Source of the DNA: Phytohabitans aurantiacus
Lineage (GTDB): Bacteria; Actinomycetota; Actinomycetes; Mycobacteriales; Micromonosporaceae
Assembly: GCF_027923225.1 (NCBI RefSeq)
Contig: NZ_BSDI01000001.1
Coordinates: 473,946 to 537,945 of the forward strand
Length of the DNA: 64,000 nt
Reading direction: 5' to 3'
Shown here: positions 24,440-33,427 of the stretch, in pieces
Layout of the letters: every line of letters starts with the position of its first letter
Numbering within the stretch: position 1 is the first letter of the stretch
Position numbers and translations under genes: made by a program
The notes under the pieces: model-generated
The model's database searches: none
What the model was told of the DNA's origin: nothing
Seen by the model: only the letters and a program-made list of their open reading frames with translations

Positions 24440-25066
24440 ATGCTCGAGCTCGCCATCCTCGGCCTTCTGCAGGAGTCGCCGATGCACGGTTACGAGCTCC
24501 GCAAAGAGCTCAACACCAAGCTGGGGGCGATCCGGGCGGCGATCAGCTACGGCACGCTGTACCCGACGCTGCGCCGACTGCAGAGCGACGGCTGGATCAC
24601 CGAAGCGGGCGAGACGTCCGCCGACGCGGAGGAGATCCCGCCACTGACCACCCGGCGGGGACGGGTCGTCTACAAGATCACCGCAGAGGGCAAGGAGCGG
24701 TTCGCCGATCTGCTTGCCAAGGTAGGGCCGGAGACGTACGACGACGCCGGGTTCGGTGTCCACTTCGCCTTCTTCGCCCGCACCGACCGCGCCACGCGGC
24801 TGCGCATCCTGGAAGGCCGCCGCCGAAAGGTGGAGGAGCGCAGGGAGGGCCTACGCGACGTGCTCGCGCGCGCCGCCGAGCGCCTCGACGCCTACACGCT
24901 CGAACTGCAACGCCATGGTCTCGACGCCTGCGAGCGCGAGGTCCGCTGGCTGGAGGAGCTCATCGCCAACGAGCGCTCCGGCCGGGCTCCCGACATCGGG
25001 GGTCCACAAGTCGATGACACCCCGCCTCCGCCTGGGTCTGCCAGGGAAATGCCGGAGCGGCCGTGA
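24440..25066 (+). CDS. PadR-family transcriptional regulator
   Basis: 208 residues from ATG 24440 (MLELAILGLLQESPMHGYELRKEL); GTG 24434 is an equally spaced alternative behind GGAGG. The winged helix (residues 1-90: SYGTLYPTLRRLQSDGWI) is followed by a C-terminal dimerisation helix domain (Vir_act_alpha_C type). A perfect PadR-type palindrome sits just upstream. ino1 starts 23 bp after its stop, so the two are co-transcribed. The same pair occurs in mycobacteria (Rv0047c/ino1), supporting a role in inositol supply. The ligand is unknown. Confidence 0.9.
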   Translation: MLELAILGLLQESPMHGYELRKELNTKLGAIRAAISYGTLYPTLRRLQSDGWITEAGETSADAEEIPPLTTRRGRVVYKITAEGKERFADLLAKVGPETYDDAGFGVHFAFFARTDRATRLRILEGRRRKVEERREGLRDVLARAAERLDAYTLELQRHGLDACEREVRWLEELIANERSGRAPDIGGPQVDDTPPPPGSAREMPERP

Positions 25067-25089
25067 TGAACAAGAAGGAGGCAACCGCG

Positions 25090-26169
25090 ATGGGCTCCGT
25101 CCGCGTGGCCATCGTCGGCGTGGGTAACTGCGCCTCGTCCCTGATTCAGGGCGTGGAGTACTACCGCGACGCCGACCCCAACGACCGCGTTCCGGGTCTC
25201 ATGCACGTCACCTTCGGCGACTACCACGTGTCCGACGTGGAGTTCGTCGCGGCGTTCGACGTGGACGCCAAGAAGGTGGGCCGAGACCTCGCCGAGGCGA
25301 TCACCGCCAGCGAGAACAACACGATCAAGCTGTGCGACGTGCCTCCGACCGGGGTACAGGTGCAGCGCGGCCCGACCTTCGACGGTCTGGGCCAGTACTA
25401 CCGCGAGATCATCGACGAGTCCGACGACGCGCCGGTCGACGTCGCGCAGGCACTGCGTGACGCCCGGGTCGACGTCGTCGTGTCGTACCTGCCGGTCGGT
25501 TCCGAAGAGGCCGACAAGTACTACGCGCAGGCCGCCATCGACGCGGGCTGCGGCTTCGTCAACGCCCTGCCGGTCTTCATCGCCTCCGACCCGGTCTGGG
25601 CGAAGAAGTTCGAAGACGCTGGGCTGCCCATCGTCGGCGACGACATCAAGAGCCAGGTTGGCGCGACCATCGTGCACCGCGCGCTCGCGAAGCTCTTCGA
25701 AGACCGTGGTGTCGAGCTGCTGCGCACGTACCAGCTGAACTTCGGCGGCAACATGGACTTCATGAACATGCTGGAGCGCACCCGGCTGGTCTCGAAGAAG
25801 ATCTCCAAGACCCAGTCCGTGACGTCCCAGGTGCCGCACGAGATGGCCAAGTCCGACGTCCACATCGGCCCGTCCGACCACGTGCCGTGGCTCGACGACC
25901 GCAAGTGGGCCTACATCCGGCTGGAGGGCAGGTCGTTCGGCGACGCGCCGCTCAACGCCGAGCTCAAGCTCGAGGTGTGGGACTCGCCCAACTCGGCCGG
26001 CGTCATCATCGACGCGGTCCGCGCGGCGAAGATCGCAAAGGACCGGGGTATCGGTGGCCCGGTGCTCTCCGCGTCGTCGTACTTCATGAAGTCACCCCCC
26101 GTCCAGTACGCCGACCACGAGGCGCACGCCGCGGTCGAGGCGTTCATCAAGGGCGAGGTCGAGCGGTAA
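25090..26169 (+). CDS. ino1: Inositol-1-phosphate synthase
   Basis: 359 residues from ATG 25090, preceded by AAGGAGG. The NAD-binding motif VAIVGVGNCASSLIQGVEYY opens the protein. The catalytic core keeps NALPVFIASDPVW, GDDIKSQVGATIVHR and LNFGGNMDF, with the lysines in SKKISKTQSV. It converts glucose-6-phosphate to inositol-1-phosphate, the precursor of mycothiol and phosphatidylinositol lipids. It is coupled to padR and followed by a strong terminator. Confidence 0.97.
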   Translation: MGSVRVAIVGVGNCASSLIQGVEYYRDADPNDRVPGLMHVTFGDYHVSDVEFVAAFDVDAKKVGRDLAEAITASENNTIKLCDVPPTGVQVQRGPTFDGLGQYYREIIDESDDAPVDVAQALRDARVDVVVSYLPVGSEEADKYYAQAAIDAGCGFVNALPVFIASDPVWAKKFEDAGLPIVGDDIKSQVGATIVHRALAKLFEDRGVELLRTYQLNFGGNMDFMNMLERTRLVSKKISKTQSVTSQVPHEMAKSDVHIGPSDHVPWLDDRKWAYIRLEGRSFGDAPLNAELKLEVWDSPNSAGVIIDAVRAAKIAKDRGIGGPVLSASSYFMKSPPVQYADHEAHAAVEAFIKGEVER

Positions 26170-26181
26170 CGCTGCGACTGT

Positions 26182-26211
26182 CAAAGGGCCGGGCACACGC
26201 CCGGCCCTTTG
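26182..26211 (+). terminator. Strong intrinsic terminator after ino1
   Basis: CAAAGGGCCGGGC and GCCCGGCCCTTTG form a perfect 13-bp stem with a four-base loop (ACAC), followed by TATT. It ends three bases before the stop of the convergent methyltransferase gene and could serve both. Confidence 0.93.
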
Positions 26212-26213
26212 TA

Positions 26214-26675
26214 TTACTGCCAGGCGCGTTCCAGCGCGACACGCGCCTCCAGCTCCAGCAGGTATCGCTTGCGGTGCAGCCCGCCACCGAAGCCCACCAG
26301 CTTGCCGCCCGCCCCGACGATGCGGTGACACGGCACGATCACCGGTATCGGGTTGCGGTTGCAGGCCACACCGACCGCCCGCGCCCCGCCCGGATCACCC
26401 ACCGCGGCCGCGATCTCGCCGTAGGTGCGCATCTCCCCATACGGAATGCGCGTCATCTCCCGCCAGACGGCGCGCTCGAACTCGCTCCCGCGCCGCACCG
26501 ACAGCGGCACGCTGAACTCGGTGAGCTCACCGGCGAAGTAGGCGGCAAGCTCGTCGACAGCTGTCGCGAGCATCGGATCATCGGTGCCGGCAGGCGCGTC
26601 GACCCCACCAAACCGCACCCCACAAACCCCGACGTCATCAACCGCGACGCCCAGGTCATCGATCGGCGACCCCAC
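26214..26675 (-). CDS. ogt: Methylated-DNA--protein-cysteine methyltransferase
   Basis: About 153 residues if started at GTG 26675 (MGSPIDDLGVAV), which has GGTGGG upstream; GTG 26690 is also possible. The active site PCHR in NPIPVIVPCHRIVGAGGKLVGFGGG is intact, as is the helix-turn-helix region ERAVWREMTRIPYGEMRTYGEIA. It removes alkyl groups from O6-methylguanine in a single-turnover suicide reaction. It is convergent with ino1. Confidence 0.93.
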   Translation of the reverse strand: MGSPIDDLGVAVDDVGVCGVRFGGVDAPAGTDDPMLATAVDELAAYFAGELTEFSVPLSVRRGSEFERAVWREMTRIPYGEMRTYGEIAAAVGDPGGARAVGVACNRNPIPVIVPCHRIVGAGGKLVGFGGGLHRKRYLLELEARVALERAWQ

Positions 26676-26722
26676 AGAAACCCACCGCACCCACTTATTG
26701 TCGCGCCGGGGTACGACAACCG

Positions 26723-27514
26723 TCAGCTGACGCGGGTGTATTCGGTGGTGAAGAGGAAGGTGCGCTGGGTCAGGTCGTCGCCGGAGCAGGTGTAGGTGAC
26801 CGGCTCCTCGCTGCCCTCGAAAGGCAGCGGGTCGCCGTACTGCTCGCCGTCCAGGAAGAGCTTGCCGGTGGCGTTCGACTCCAGGTCGCTCAGGGAGACC
26901 TTGCCGTCCGCGGCGGTGTACCGGTACGTCACGGTGCCGGAGATCTCCAGCGTCACCTTCTGCCCGTCCATGTCGCCCTCGAACTTCGTGCCGCCCCGGT
27001 AGTCGGTCTCGCCGGTGCCGTCGGCGTTGAGCCGGAGCATCGCCTCTTCGCCACCGGTGAAGCTGACCTTGCCTCGGTTGGGGACGTTGACGTCTTCGCG
27101 GTGCGAGGTGACCCGCCACGTGCCGATCACGCACTGGTCGATGGCGCCGGCGGGCGTGGCCGACGGAGAGGCGCTGGACTGGCCGGAGGGGCTGGCCGTC
27201 GCGGTTGTCGGGTTGGCGATCGGATCGGGGTCGTCACCGCCGCCGCCGGTCGCCGCCACCACGACGATCGCGACCACGAGGACGAACAGCGTCGCCCCGA
27301 GCGCGATCAGCGGCACCAGGAAGGAACGGCCGCGCGGTGGGGGATAGCTGCCCGGGTAGCCACCGCCGCTGGTCTGCTGCGGGTAGCCAGGAGGCACGCT
27401 GGTCGGGTACGGCGTGTAGGGCTGCTGCTGTGGCACGCCGCGAAACGTGCGGCACTGGGTGCAGTAGCCGGCCGCGTCGACGAGTACGCCGCCGCAGACC
27501 GCACACGGCTGCAT
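26723..27514 (-). CDS. Zinc-ribbon, single-span membrane protein with exterior lipocalin-like domain
   Basis: 263 residues. The N-terminus has a zinc ribbon (CAVCGGVLVDAAGYCTQC). A Pro/Tyr/Gln-rich stretch is followed by one membrane span (FLVPLIALGATLFVLVVAIVVV) and a Ser/Thr-rich spacer. The exterior C-terminal domain (IGTWRVTSHREDVNV...LRLNADGTGETDYRGGTKFEG) looks like a small beta barrel of the lipocalin type. It has a pair of cysteines that could form a disulfide. The function is unknown. It lies 47 bp upstream of the methyltransferase start on the same strand. Confidence 0.75.
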   Translation of the reverse strand: MQPCAVCGGVLVDAAGYCTQCRTFRGVPQQQPYTPYPTSVPPGYPQQTSGGGYPGSYPPPRGRSFLVPLIALGATLFVLVVAIVVVAATGGGGDDPDPIANPTTATASPSGQSSASPSATPAGAIDQCVIGTWRVTSHREDVNVPNRGKVSFTGGEEAMLRLNADGTGETDYRGGTKFEGDMDGQKVTLEISGTVTYRYTAADGKVSLSDLESNATGKLFLDGEQYGDPLPFEGSEEPVTYTCSGDDLTQRTFLFTTEYTRVS

Positions 27515-27596
27515 CCCTGTGGCCTCCCCTTCATGAATTTCGCCTTGCGACGGTAGCCGAGGGGTGCCACGGCCGGTAACCGCGAAGCGGCCCTGC

Positions 27597-29057
27597 CTAG
27601 ATCACACCTTCGTCTCGCGCCCATCGCAGCAGCTCGGCCTCTGCCTCGTCGCGGTCGAGCGGGCCGTGCTCCAGCCGCATCTCCTTCAGGTGCCGCCAGG
27701 CCCTGCCGACGATCGGACCGGGTGGTACGCCCAACAGCTCCATGATCGCGTTGCCGTCGAGGTCGGGCCGGACCCGTGCGAGGTCTTCGTCGGCGGCGAT
27801 CCTGGCGATCCGCTCCTCCAGCGCGTCGTAGTCCGAGGCGAGCTGGGCGGCCTTGCGGCGGTTGCGGGTGGTGCAGTCGGACCGGGTGAGCTTGTGGAGC
27901 CTGGCGAGCAGGTCACCGGCGTCGGCCACGTACCGGCGTACCGCCGAGTCGGTCCACTCGCCCCGCCCGTACCCGTAGAAGCGCAGGTGCAGCGCGACCA
28001 GCTTGACCACTTCGGACGTCACGTCCTTGGGGTACCGCAGTTCTTTCATGCGGTGCTTGGTCATCCGCGCGCCAACCACCTCGTGGTGGTGGAAGCTGAC
28101 CCGGCCAGCCCGGTCGACGACCTTGGTGGCCGGCTTGCCGATGTCGTGCATCAGCGCCGCCAGCCGCAGGACGAAGTCGGTGCCCCCGTCGCCTTCCAGG
28201 CGCACCGCGTTGTTGACCACGGTGAGGGTGTGCTCGTACACGTCTTTGTGCTGGGCGTGCTCGTCGATGGCGAGCTTCAACGCGGGCAACTCGGGCAGGA
28301 AGCGCTGGGCCAGCCCGGTGTCGACGAGCAGCCGCAGGCCGGCGACCGGATCGGCGCCGCACATCAGCTTGGTGAACTCGTCGCGGATGCGCTCGGCCGT
28401 GATCCGGTCGAGGTCGGTGGCCATCGCTTCCATCGCCGCCCGCACGTCGGGGTCGACCGCGAACCTGAGCTGCGCGGCGAACCGAGCCGCCCGCAGCATC
28501 CGGAGAGGATCGTCGCCGAAAGACTCCTGCGGCGTGCCGGGAGTGCGGATGCGCCGCGCGGCGAGGTCGTCGAGGCCGCCGTACGGGTCGGTGAACACGT
28601 GCTCGGGCACGCTCACCGCCATCGCGTTGACCGTGAAGTCGCGCCGCCGCAGGTCGTCGAGGAGGCTGTCGCCGTACTGGACGACCGGGTTGCGCGTGAC
28701 CCCGTCGTACGCCTCCGCCCGGAACGTGGTGATCTCCAGCCGGATCCCGTGGCGCTGCGCCCCGATCGTGCCGAACTCGCGCCCGGTCTCCCAGGTGGCC
28801 TCGGCCCAGCCCTTGATCACGCGGAGCGTGTCGTCTGGCCGCGCGTCGGTGGCGAAGTCGAGGTCGTCACCCAGCCGGCCGAGCAGCGCGTCGCGCACCG
28901 ACCCGCCGACCAGGTGCAGCTCGTATCCCGCCTTGGCGAACCGGCGCCCCAGCTCGTCAGCGACGGGGGAGACCCGCAGGAGTTCGGCGACGGCGTTGCG
29001 CTGCGCGGCAGTGAGGTGGCGGCGCTCGGTGGCGGCGGCGTTCGGGCTCTCGGACAT
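27597..29057 (-). CDS. pcnA: CCA-adding tRNA nucleotidyltransferase with HD domain
   Basis: 486 residues. The class II nucleotidyltransferase motif GGSVRDALLGRLGDDLDFATDA, DLRRRDFTVNAMAV and the ERIRDEFTKLM region match CCA-adding enzymes/poly(A) polymerases. An HD domain follows (ALMHDIGKP, HHHEVVGARM). It repairs or adds the CCA end of tRNAs. The position next to murJ matches the mycobacterial pcnA locus. It is divergent from the unknown gene at 29096. Confidence 0.95.
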   Translation of the reverse strand: MSESPNAAATERRHLTAAQRNAVAELLRVSPVADELGRRFAKAGYELHLVGGSVRDALLGRLGDDLDFATDARPDDTLRVIKGWAEATWETGREFGTIGAQRHGIRLEITTFRAEAYDGVTRNPVVQYGDSLLDDLRRRDFTVNAMAVSVPEHVFTDPYGGLDDLAARRIRTPGTPQESFGDDPLRMLRAARFAAQLRFAVDPDVRAAMEAMATDLDRITAERIRDEFTKLMCGADPVAGLRLLVDTGLAQRFLPELPALKLAIDEHAQHKDVYEHTLTVVNNAVRLEGDGGTDFVLRLAALMHDIGKPATKVVDRAGRVSFHHHEVVGARMTKHRMKELRYPKDVTSEVVKLVALHLRFYGYGRGEWTDSAVRRYVADAGDLLARLHKLTRSDCTTRNRRKAAQLASDYDALEERIARIAADEDLARVRPDLDGNAIMELLGVPPGPIVGRAWRHLKEMRLEHGPLDRDEAEAELLRWARDEGVI

Positions 29058-29095
29058 GGGACAGCCAGCCTATCGGTGGGGCAGGATGGTGCCTC

Positions 29096-29947
29096 GTGCC
29101 GGTACCCGAGGTCCTGCGGACCCTCAGCTACGACCCCGCCTTCTGGGCCGAGTGGTTCCGCGGCGGCGGCCCCGACGAGCCGGACCCGGTCGAGTTGCGC
29201 GTGACATTTCCGATTTCGCACGGGTTCGGGCTCGTGCTCGACGTCGACCGGCATCACGGCACGTTCGGCCTCGGCCTGCGCACCCCGATCACGATCGAGC
29301 CGATCCAGCTCGGCTGGGACGACCCGTCCGACTGGTACCCGCACTGCCTGCGCTGGCCGGAGATCGACCTGATCGGACGGGTCACCGCCCTGGACGACCC
29401 GTCGCTGCCGCATCCGGGGCTGCCGGTGGTGTTGCTGTCGCGGTTCGCGCCGATCACCCCGGAAGACGACGCGGTCGCTGTCCGCGCGCTGCTCGGCGCC
29501 GCGTTGCGTTCTTTGCGGGTACCGGCTCCGCCGCTGGAGCAGGAGCCGCTCTTCCCGGACGCGGGGCAGTCGTGGCCGGTGCTGAGCGATGAGCAGGTGG
29601 CCGAGTACACGGCGATAACTCAGCGCGACCTGCGCACACTCAGGGTCACCGACAACGAGCGATTTCCCTTCGAAGAACTGGCCGAGTTGGTGCGACTGGC
29701 CGAGCGGCGACTCGCCCGGCTGCGCGTGGAGCCCTGGTACACGGACCAGGTGGCCGCCGCGGCGCGGACGTCAGACGTATCCGCGCTGCTGGCCGCCCTC
29801 GATGCCGCTGGTTGCGACCATCCCACGATCATCGACGCGCTCACGCCACCGGTCGCGCCCGCCGAGGCGGCGTGGGTCGTCGAAATACTGGGCGGCGGCA
29901 TGCCCGTACCCTTGGGGCGGCGGTGGCGAGACATTGGGGTGAGATGA
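29096..29947 (+). CDS. Conserved-looking protein of unknown function upstream of murJ
   Basis: 283 residues from GTG 29096, 38 bp from the divergent pcnA start. The N-terminal half has short aromatic, acidic motifs (YDPAFWAEWFRGG, LGWDDPSDWYPHCLRWPEIDLIGR). The C-terminal half is helical (FPFEELAELVRLAERRLARLRVEPWYTDQV). No membrane segment or recognised motif is visible. Its stop overlaps the murJ start by four bases, so it is translationally coupled to lipid II flipping. In mycobacteria a NUDIX gene and a DUF6049 gene occupy this place; neither is here. Confidence 0.75.
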   Translation: MPVPEVLRTLSYDPAFWAEWFRGGGPDEPDPVELRVTFPISHGFGLVLDVDRHHGTFGLGLRTPITIEPIQLGWDDPSDWYPHCLRWPEIDLIGRVTALDDPSLPHPGLPVVLLSRFAPITPEDDAVAVRALLGAALRSLRVPAPPLEQEPLFPDAGQSWPVLSDEQVAEYTAITQRDLRTLRVTDNERFPFEELAELVRLAERRLARLRVEPWYTDQVAAAARTSDVSALLAALDAAGCDHPTIIDALTPPVAPAEAAWVVEILGGGMPVPLGRRWRDIGVR

Positions 29948-31686
29948 GCGGCGGTCTGTACCGGAGTGCCAACGCCGGGCACCTCGACCCGTCAGAGGCG
30001 GACGGCGCGGTACTGATCTCGACGGCTGGTGCGCCGCCGCCGGTGGGCGCCGGCTCGTCCGGCGTCGACCAGCAGCCAGGCGAGGCCAGTGCCGCCAGCA
30101 ACAGCGCGATCATGGCGATCGGCAGCCTGGTCAGCCGGGGCACCGGCTTCCTGCGCACGCTCGTGCTCGCGGCGGCCCTCGGCGGCGGCGCAATCGGCGA
30201 CGCGTACACGACCGCGCAGGTCGTGCCGAGCGTCGTCTACGAGCTGCTGCTCGGCGGCATCCTTGCCAGCGTCGTGATCCCGATGCTCGTGCGCCGGCGC
30301 AAGGCCGACGCCGACGGTGGCCAGGCGTACACCCAGCGCCTGCTGACGCTGGCGGTAGTGGTGCTCGGCGTGGCGGCTCTCCTGGCCACGCTCTCCGCGT
30401 CGCTGCTGACCGCCCTGTACGCCAGCGACAAGCAGGGACCGGACTTCCAGGATCTCGTCACCCAGTTGTCGTACCTGATGCTTCCGATGATCTTCTTCAT
30501 CGGCATCTCGGGTGTCCTCAGCGCGGTGCTGAACACGCGGGGGCACTTCGCCACCCCGATGTTCACGCCGATCCTCAACAACCTCGTCGTGATCGCCACC
30601 GGCGCGCTGTACATGGTCATTTATGGTGCGAAGGCCATCACGCCGGGGCAGATGACGGCGGGCCAGATCGCGGTCATCGGCGGCGGCACGCTGCTCGGTG
30701 TGGTGGTCCAGAGCGCGGGGCTGTTCCCCGCGCTGCGCAAGGTCGGCTTCAAGTGGCGCTGGCGGTTCGACTTCCGCGCGCTGGGCCTGCGGGAGCTGGG
30801 CCGGCTCGGCGGCTGGGCGCTCTGCTACGTGGTGGCCACCCAGGTCGGTCAGGTCGTCGCGTTCAAACTGCTGAACGCGGCCAGCGGCGAAGACGCGCCC
30901 GGCCCGATGATCTACAACAACGTCTTCCTGCTGATGATGATGGCGCACGGCATCATCTCGGTCTCCATCATCACCGCCCTCGCGCCCCGGATGAGCGGCG
31001 CGGCGGCCGACAACCGCAACGCCGACCTGGCGGCTGACCTCGCCCGCGGCACCCGCATGATCACCGCGGTGCTGACACCGGTGGCGATCTGCTACGCGGT
31101 GCTCGCAGCGCCCATCTCCATCACCCTGTTCCAGCGCGGCGCGTACACGGCGGAGAACGCCACCGACACCGCCCTGGTACTGGTCGTGGCGGCGGTGGCG
31201 CTGGTGCCGTTCTCGATCAGCCAGCTCTACACGGTGGGTTTCTACGCCCGGCAGGAGACGAAGACCTCGGCGCTGATCAACCTGCCGGTGGTGGGCCTGC
31301 GCATCCTCGTGCAGCTCGTCATCTTCGCGCTGTTCTCGGCGGCGTTCGCGGCGCCCGGCCTGATGTTCGCCAACGCCGTGTCGTACGTGGCGGGAGCGCT
31401 GTTCTCGGCGATGCTCCTGCGGCGGCGGATCGGCGCGATCCCGTTCGGCGCCATCCTGGCGAACTTCGTCAAGGTGGGTATCGCCGCCGTCGGCGCGACG
31501 GTCGTGGGCATCGTCGTCGTGTATCTGCTGCCCGGCGACTGGACACCCACGCGGCCCGAGGCGATCCTCCAGCTCGTGATCGGCGGCCTCGTGATCGTCG
31601 GCACCTACATCGGCATCGCGCTCGGGCTGAAGGTCTCGGAGATCACCGAGGTGATCGGCATGGTCCGCCGCAAGATCGGTCGCTAG
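29944..31686 (+). CDS. murJ: Lipid II flippase MurJ
   Basis: 580 residues from ATG 29944. A ~55-residue hydrophilic tail is followed by about 14 membrane spans of the MATE-like MviN/MurJ fold, with the typical opening SNSAIMAIGSLVSRGTGFLRT and QVVPSVVYELLLGGILASVVIPMLV. It flips lipid II for peptidoglycan synthesis. In mycobacteria the protein carries a fused C-terminal pseudokinase; here it stops after the last span (KVSEITEVIGMVRRKIGR) and the pseudokinase is a separate gene at 33428. Its stop shares the palindrome CTAG with the convergent HerA-like gene. Confidence 0.96.
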   Translation: MSGGLYRSANAGHLDPSEADGAVLISTAGAPPPVGAGSSGVDQQPGEASAASNSAIMAIGSLVSRGTGFLRTLVLAAALGGGAIGDAYTTAQVVPSVVYELLLGGILASVVIPMLVRRRKADADGGQAYTQRLLTLAVVVLGVAALLATLSASLLTALYASDKQGPDFQDLVTQLSYLMLPMIFFIGISGVLSAVLNTRGHFATPMFTPILNNLVVIATGALYMVIYGAKAITPGQMTAGQIAVIGGGTLLGVVVQSAGLFPALRKVGFKWRWRFDFRALGLRELGRLGGWALCYVVATQVGQVVAFKLLNAASGEDAPGPMIYNNVFLLMMMAHGIISVSIITALAPRMSGAAADNRNADLAADLARGTRMITAVLTPVAICYAVLAAPISITLFQRGAYTAENATDTALVLVVAAVALVPFSISQLYTVGFYARQETKTSALINLPVVGLRILVQLVIFALFSAAFAAPGLMFANAVSYVAGALFSAMLLRRRIGAIPFGAILANFVKVGIAAVGATVVGIVVVYLLPGDWTPTRPEAILQLVIGGLVIVGTYIGIALGLKVSEITEVIGMVRRKIGR

Positions 31687-33218
31687 CGGCGGCGCTTCCT
31701 GGCAGTACCGAAAATCTGGCGTGCGATGGCAGCGCCGGCAGCTGTCGCCGCGGCCCGGAGAAACGACTTGGTCGCGCTCGATGTGAGCACCTTTTCCACC
31801 ACGCTCGGCTTCTCCTGTGGATAACTAGCCGGTTTATCCACAGGGGCCTGTGGATTACTCGGCACCGGAGCCGGAGCCAGCTTCGCGGCCAGCTTCTCGT
31901 ACGCGGACTCCCGGTCGACCGGCTCGGCGTACTTCGCGTGCAGGGACGAGCCGCGCACGATCGACTCCATCGTGGAGGCGTCCACGGCGGCCATGAGCGA
32001 CTGCGGCGCGCGCAGCCGTGTCCAGGCGACCGGGGTGGGCGCGCCCTTCTCGGAGAGCACCGTGACCATGGCCTCCCCGGTACCGAGCTGGGTGAGCGCC
32101 TCCTCCAGGTCGTACGCCGAGTGCGGAAACGTCGAGGCGGTCGCCTTGAGCGCCTTGGCGTCGTCCGGTGTGTACGCCCGTAGCGCGTGCTGCACCCGGT
32201 TGCCGAGCTGCGCGAGCACGTCAGGGTGCACGTCCTTGGGCGTCTGGGTCACGAAGAACACGCCCACGCCCTTGGACCGGATCAGCCGCACCGTCTGCGT
32301 GATCGACTCCAGGAACTCCTTGGAGGCATCCTTGAAGAGCAGGTGCGCCTCGTCGAAGAAGAAGACAAGCTTCGGCTTGTCGACGTCGCCCACCTCGGGC
32401 AGGTCCTGGAACAGGTCGGCGAGCAGCCACATAAGAAAGGAGGAAAAGAGCGCCGGCTGGGCCACGACACCCGGCAGCTCCAGGATGGAGGCGACACCGC
32501 GGCCGTCAGGAGCGGTGCGCATGAGATCGGCGGTGTCGAACTCCGGTTCGCCGAAGAAGTCGTCGGCGCCCGCGTCGGAGAACGTGACCAGCTCGCGCAG
32601 CAGCACGCCGGCGGTCTGCTTGGAGAGGCCGCCGAGCGACCGCAGTTCCGCCGCGCCCTCGTCGGAGACCAGGTACTGGATGACCGACCGCAGGTCCTTG
32701 ACGTCGAGCAGTGCGAGCCCATTCGCATCGGCGAAGTGGAAGATGAGGTTGAGCGAAGACGCCTGGATGTCGGTGAGCCCGAGCACCTTGGCGAGCAGCA
32801 CCGGGCCAAACGACGTCATCGTGGCCCGCACCGGAATCCCCGCGCCACGACCACCGAGCGCGTAGAACTCGACCGGATACGCCGCCGGCTGCCACTCCTG
32901 CCCGATCTCGGCGGCCCGCGTGGTGATCTTTTCGTTGGCGGCACCGAGCGCCGACATGCCCGACACGTCGCCCTTGATATCGGCCAGAAAGACGGGCACG
33001 CCAGCGGCGCTCAGCTGCTCGGCCAGTACCTGGAGCGTCTTGGTCTTGCCCGTGCCGGTGGCGCCGGCGACCAGCCCGTGCCGGTTGAGCATGCCCAGCG
33101 GGATGCGCACCTGCGCGGTCGCGTCGCACGCGCCGTCGACCACCAGCGCGCCGAGATCCAGTGCCGCCGCACCATCGAACGCGTACCCGGCACGCACCTC
33201 TGCCGCTAGATCAGCCAT
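31683..33218 (-). CDS. HerA-like ATPase (DUF853 family)
   Basis: 511 residues from ATG 33218 (MADLAAEVRAGYAF). A HerA/FtsK-type ATPase: Walker A GATGTGKTKTLQVLAEQL, a Walker B-like KLVFFFDEAHLLF, and later FVTQTPKDVHPDVLAQLGNRVQHALRAY. DUF853 proteins are predicted bidirectional DNA translocases of unknown role. The C-terminal linker (PVPSNPQAPVDKPASYPQE) is encoded by AT-rich DNA carrying three DnaA boxes. It interrupts the murJ/pseudokinase/sigM order on the opposite strand. Confidence 0.88.
   Translation of the reverse strand: MADLAAEVRAGYAFDGAAALDLGALVVDGACDATAQVRIPLGMLNRHGLVAGATGTGKTKTLQVLAEQLSAAGVPVFLADIKGDVSGMSALGAANEKITTRAAEIGQEWQPAAYPVEFYALGGRGAGIPVRATMTSFGPVLLAKVLGLTDIQASSLNLIFHFADANGLALLDVKDLRSVIQYLVSDEGAAELRSLGGLSKQTAGVLLRELVTFSDAGADDFFGEPEFDTADLMRTAPDGRGVASILELPGVVAQPALFSSFLMWLLADLFQDLPEVGDVDKPKLVFFFDEAHLLFKDASKEFLESITQTVRLIRSKGVGVFFVTQTPKDVHPDVLAQLGNRVQHALRAYTPDDAKALKATASTFPHSAYDLEEALTQLGTGEAMVTVLSEKGAPTPVAWTRLRAPQSLMAAVDASTMESIVRGSSLHAKYAEPVDRESAYEKLAAKLAPAPVPSNPQAPVDKPASYPQEKPSVVEKVLTSSATKSFLRAAATAAGAAIARQIFGTARKRRR
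31816..31857. promoter_or_regulatory. Cluster of three DnaA boxes inside the HerA-like gene
   Basis: TGTGGATAA (31816-31824), TTATCCACA (31834-31842) and TGTGGATTA (31849-31857) alternate in orientation within 42 bp. Two are exact consensus boxes and one has a single mismatch. They lie in the codons for a variable linker near the C-terminus, about 18 kb from oriC. Clusters like this titrate DnaA or regulate initiation in other bacteria. Confidence 0.65.
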
Positions 33219-33230
33219 GCACAAAAGCGT

Positions 33231-33258
33231 ACCTAATAGGTCTATACCTACTAATAGG
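33231..33258. promoter_or_regulatory. AT-rich paired palindromes in the HerA-like/pseudokinase divergent promoter
   Basis: ACCTAATAGGT (33231-33241) is a perfect palindrome, and CCTACTAATAGG (33247-33258) repeats its half-sites 16 bp further on. Such AT-rich symmetry is unusual in this genome. The site lies 13 bp upstream of the HerA-like start and about 170 bp from the pseudokinase start. It is a likely operator or promoter element. Confidence 0.5.
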
Positions 33259-33427
33259 GCGTTACTTCCGCTGCCGGCGCGCGAGGATGCCGTGTCCGGA
33301 GTTAGCGCCACACGGGTAAGGTCGCTCTCGGCGGGTGTCCAGACCGCCTACGCTATGAAATGGCACCACAGCCAAGACCGCGGTAATTACCGGTCCGCTG
33401 ATCGCACGATCACCGAGGGAGGACGGG

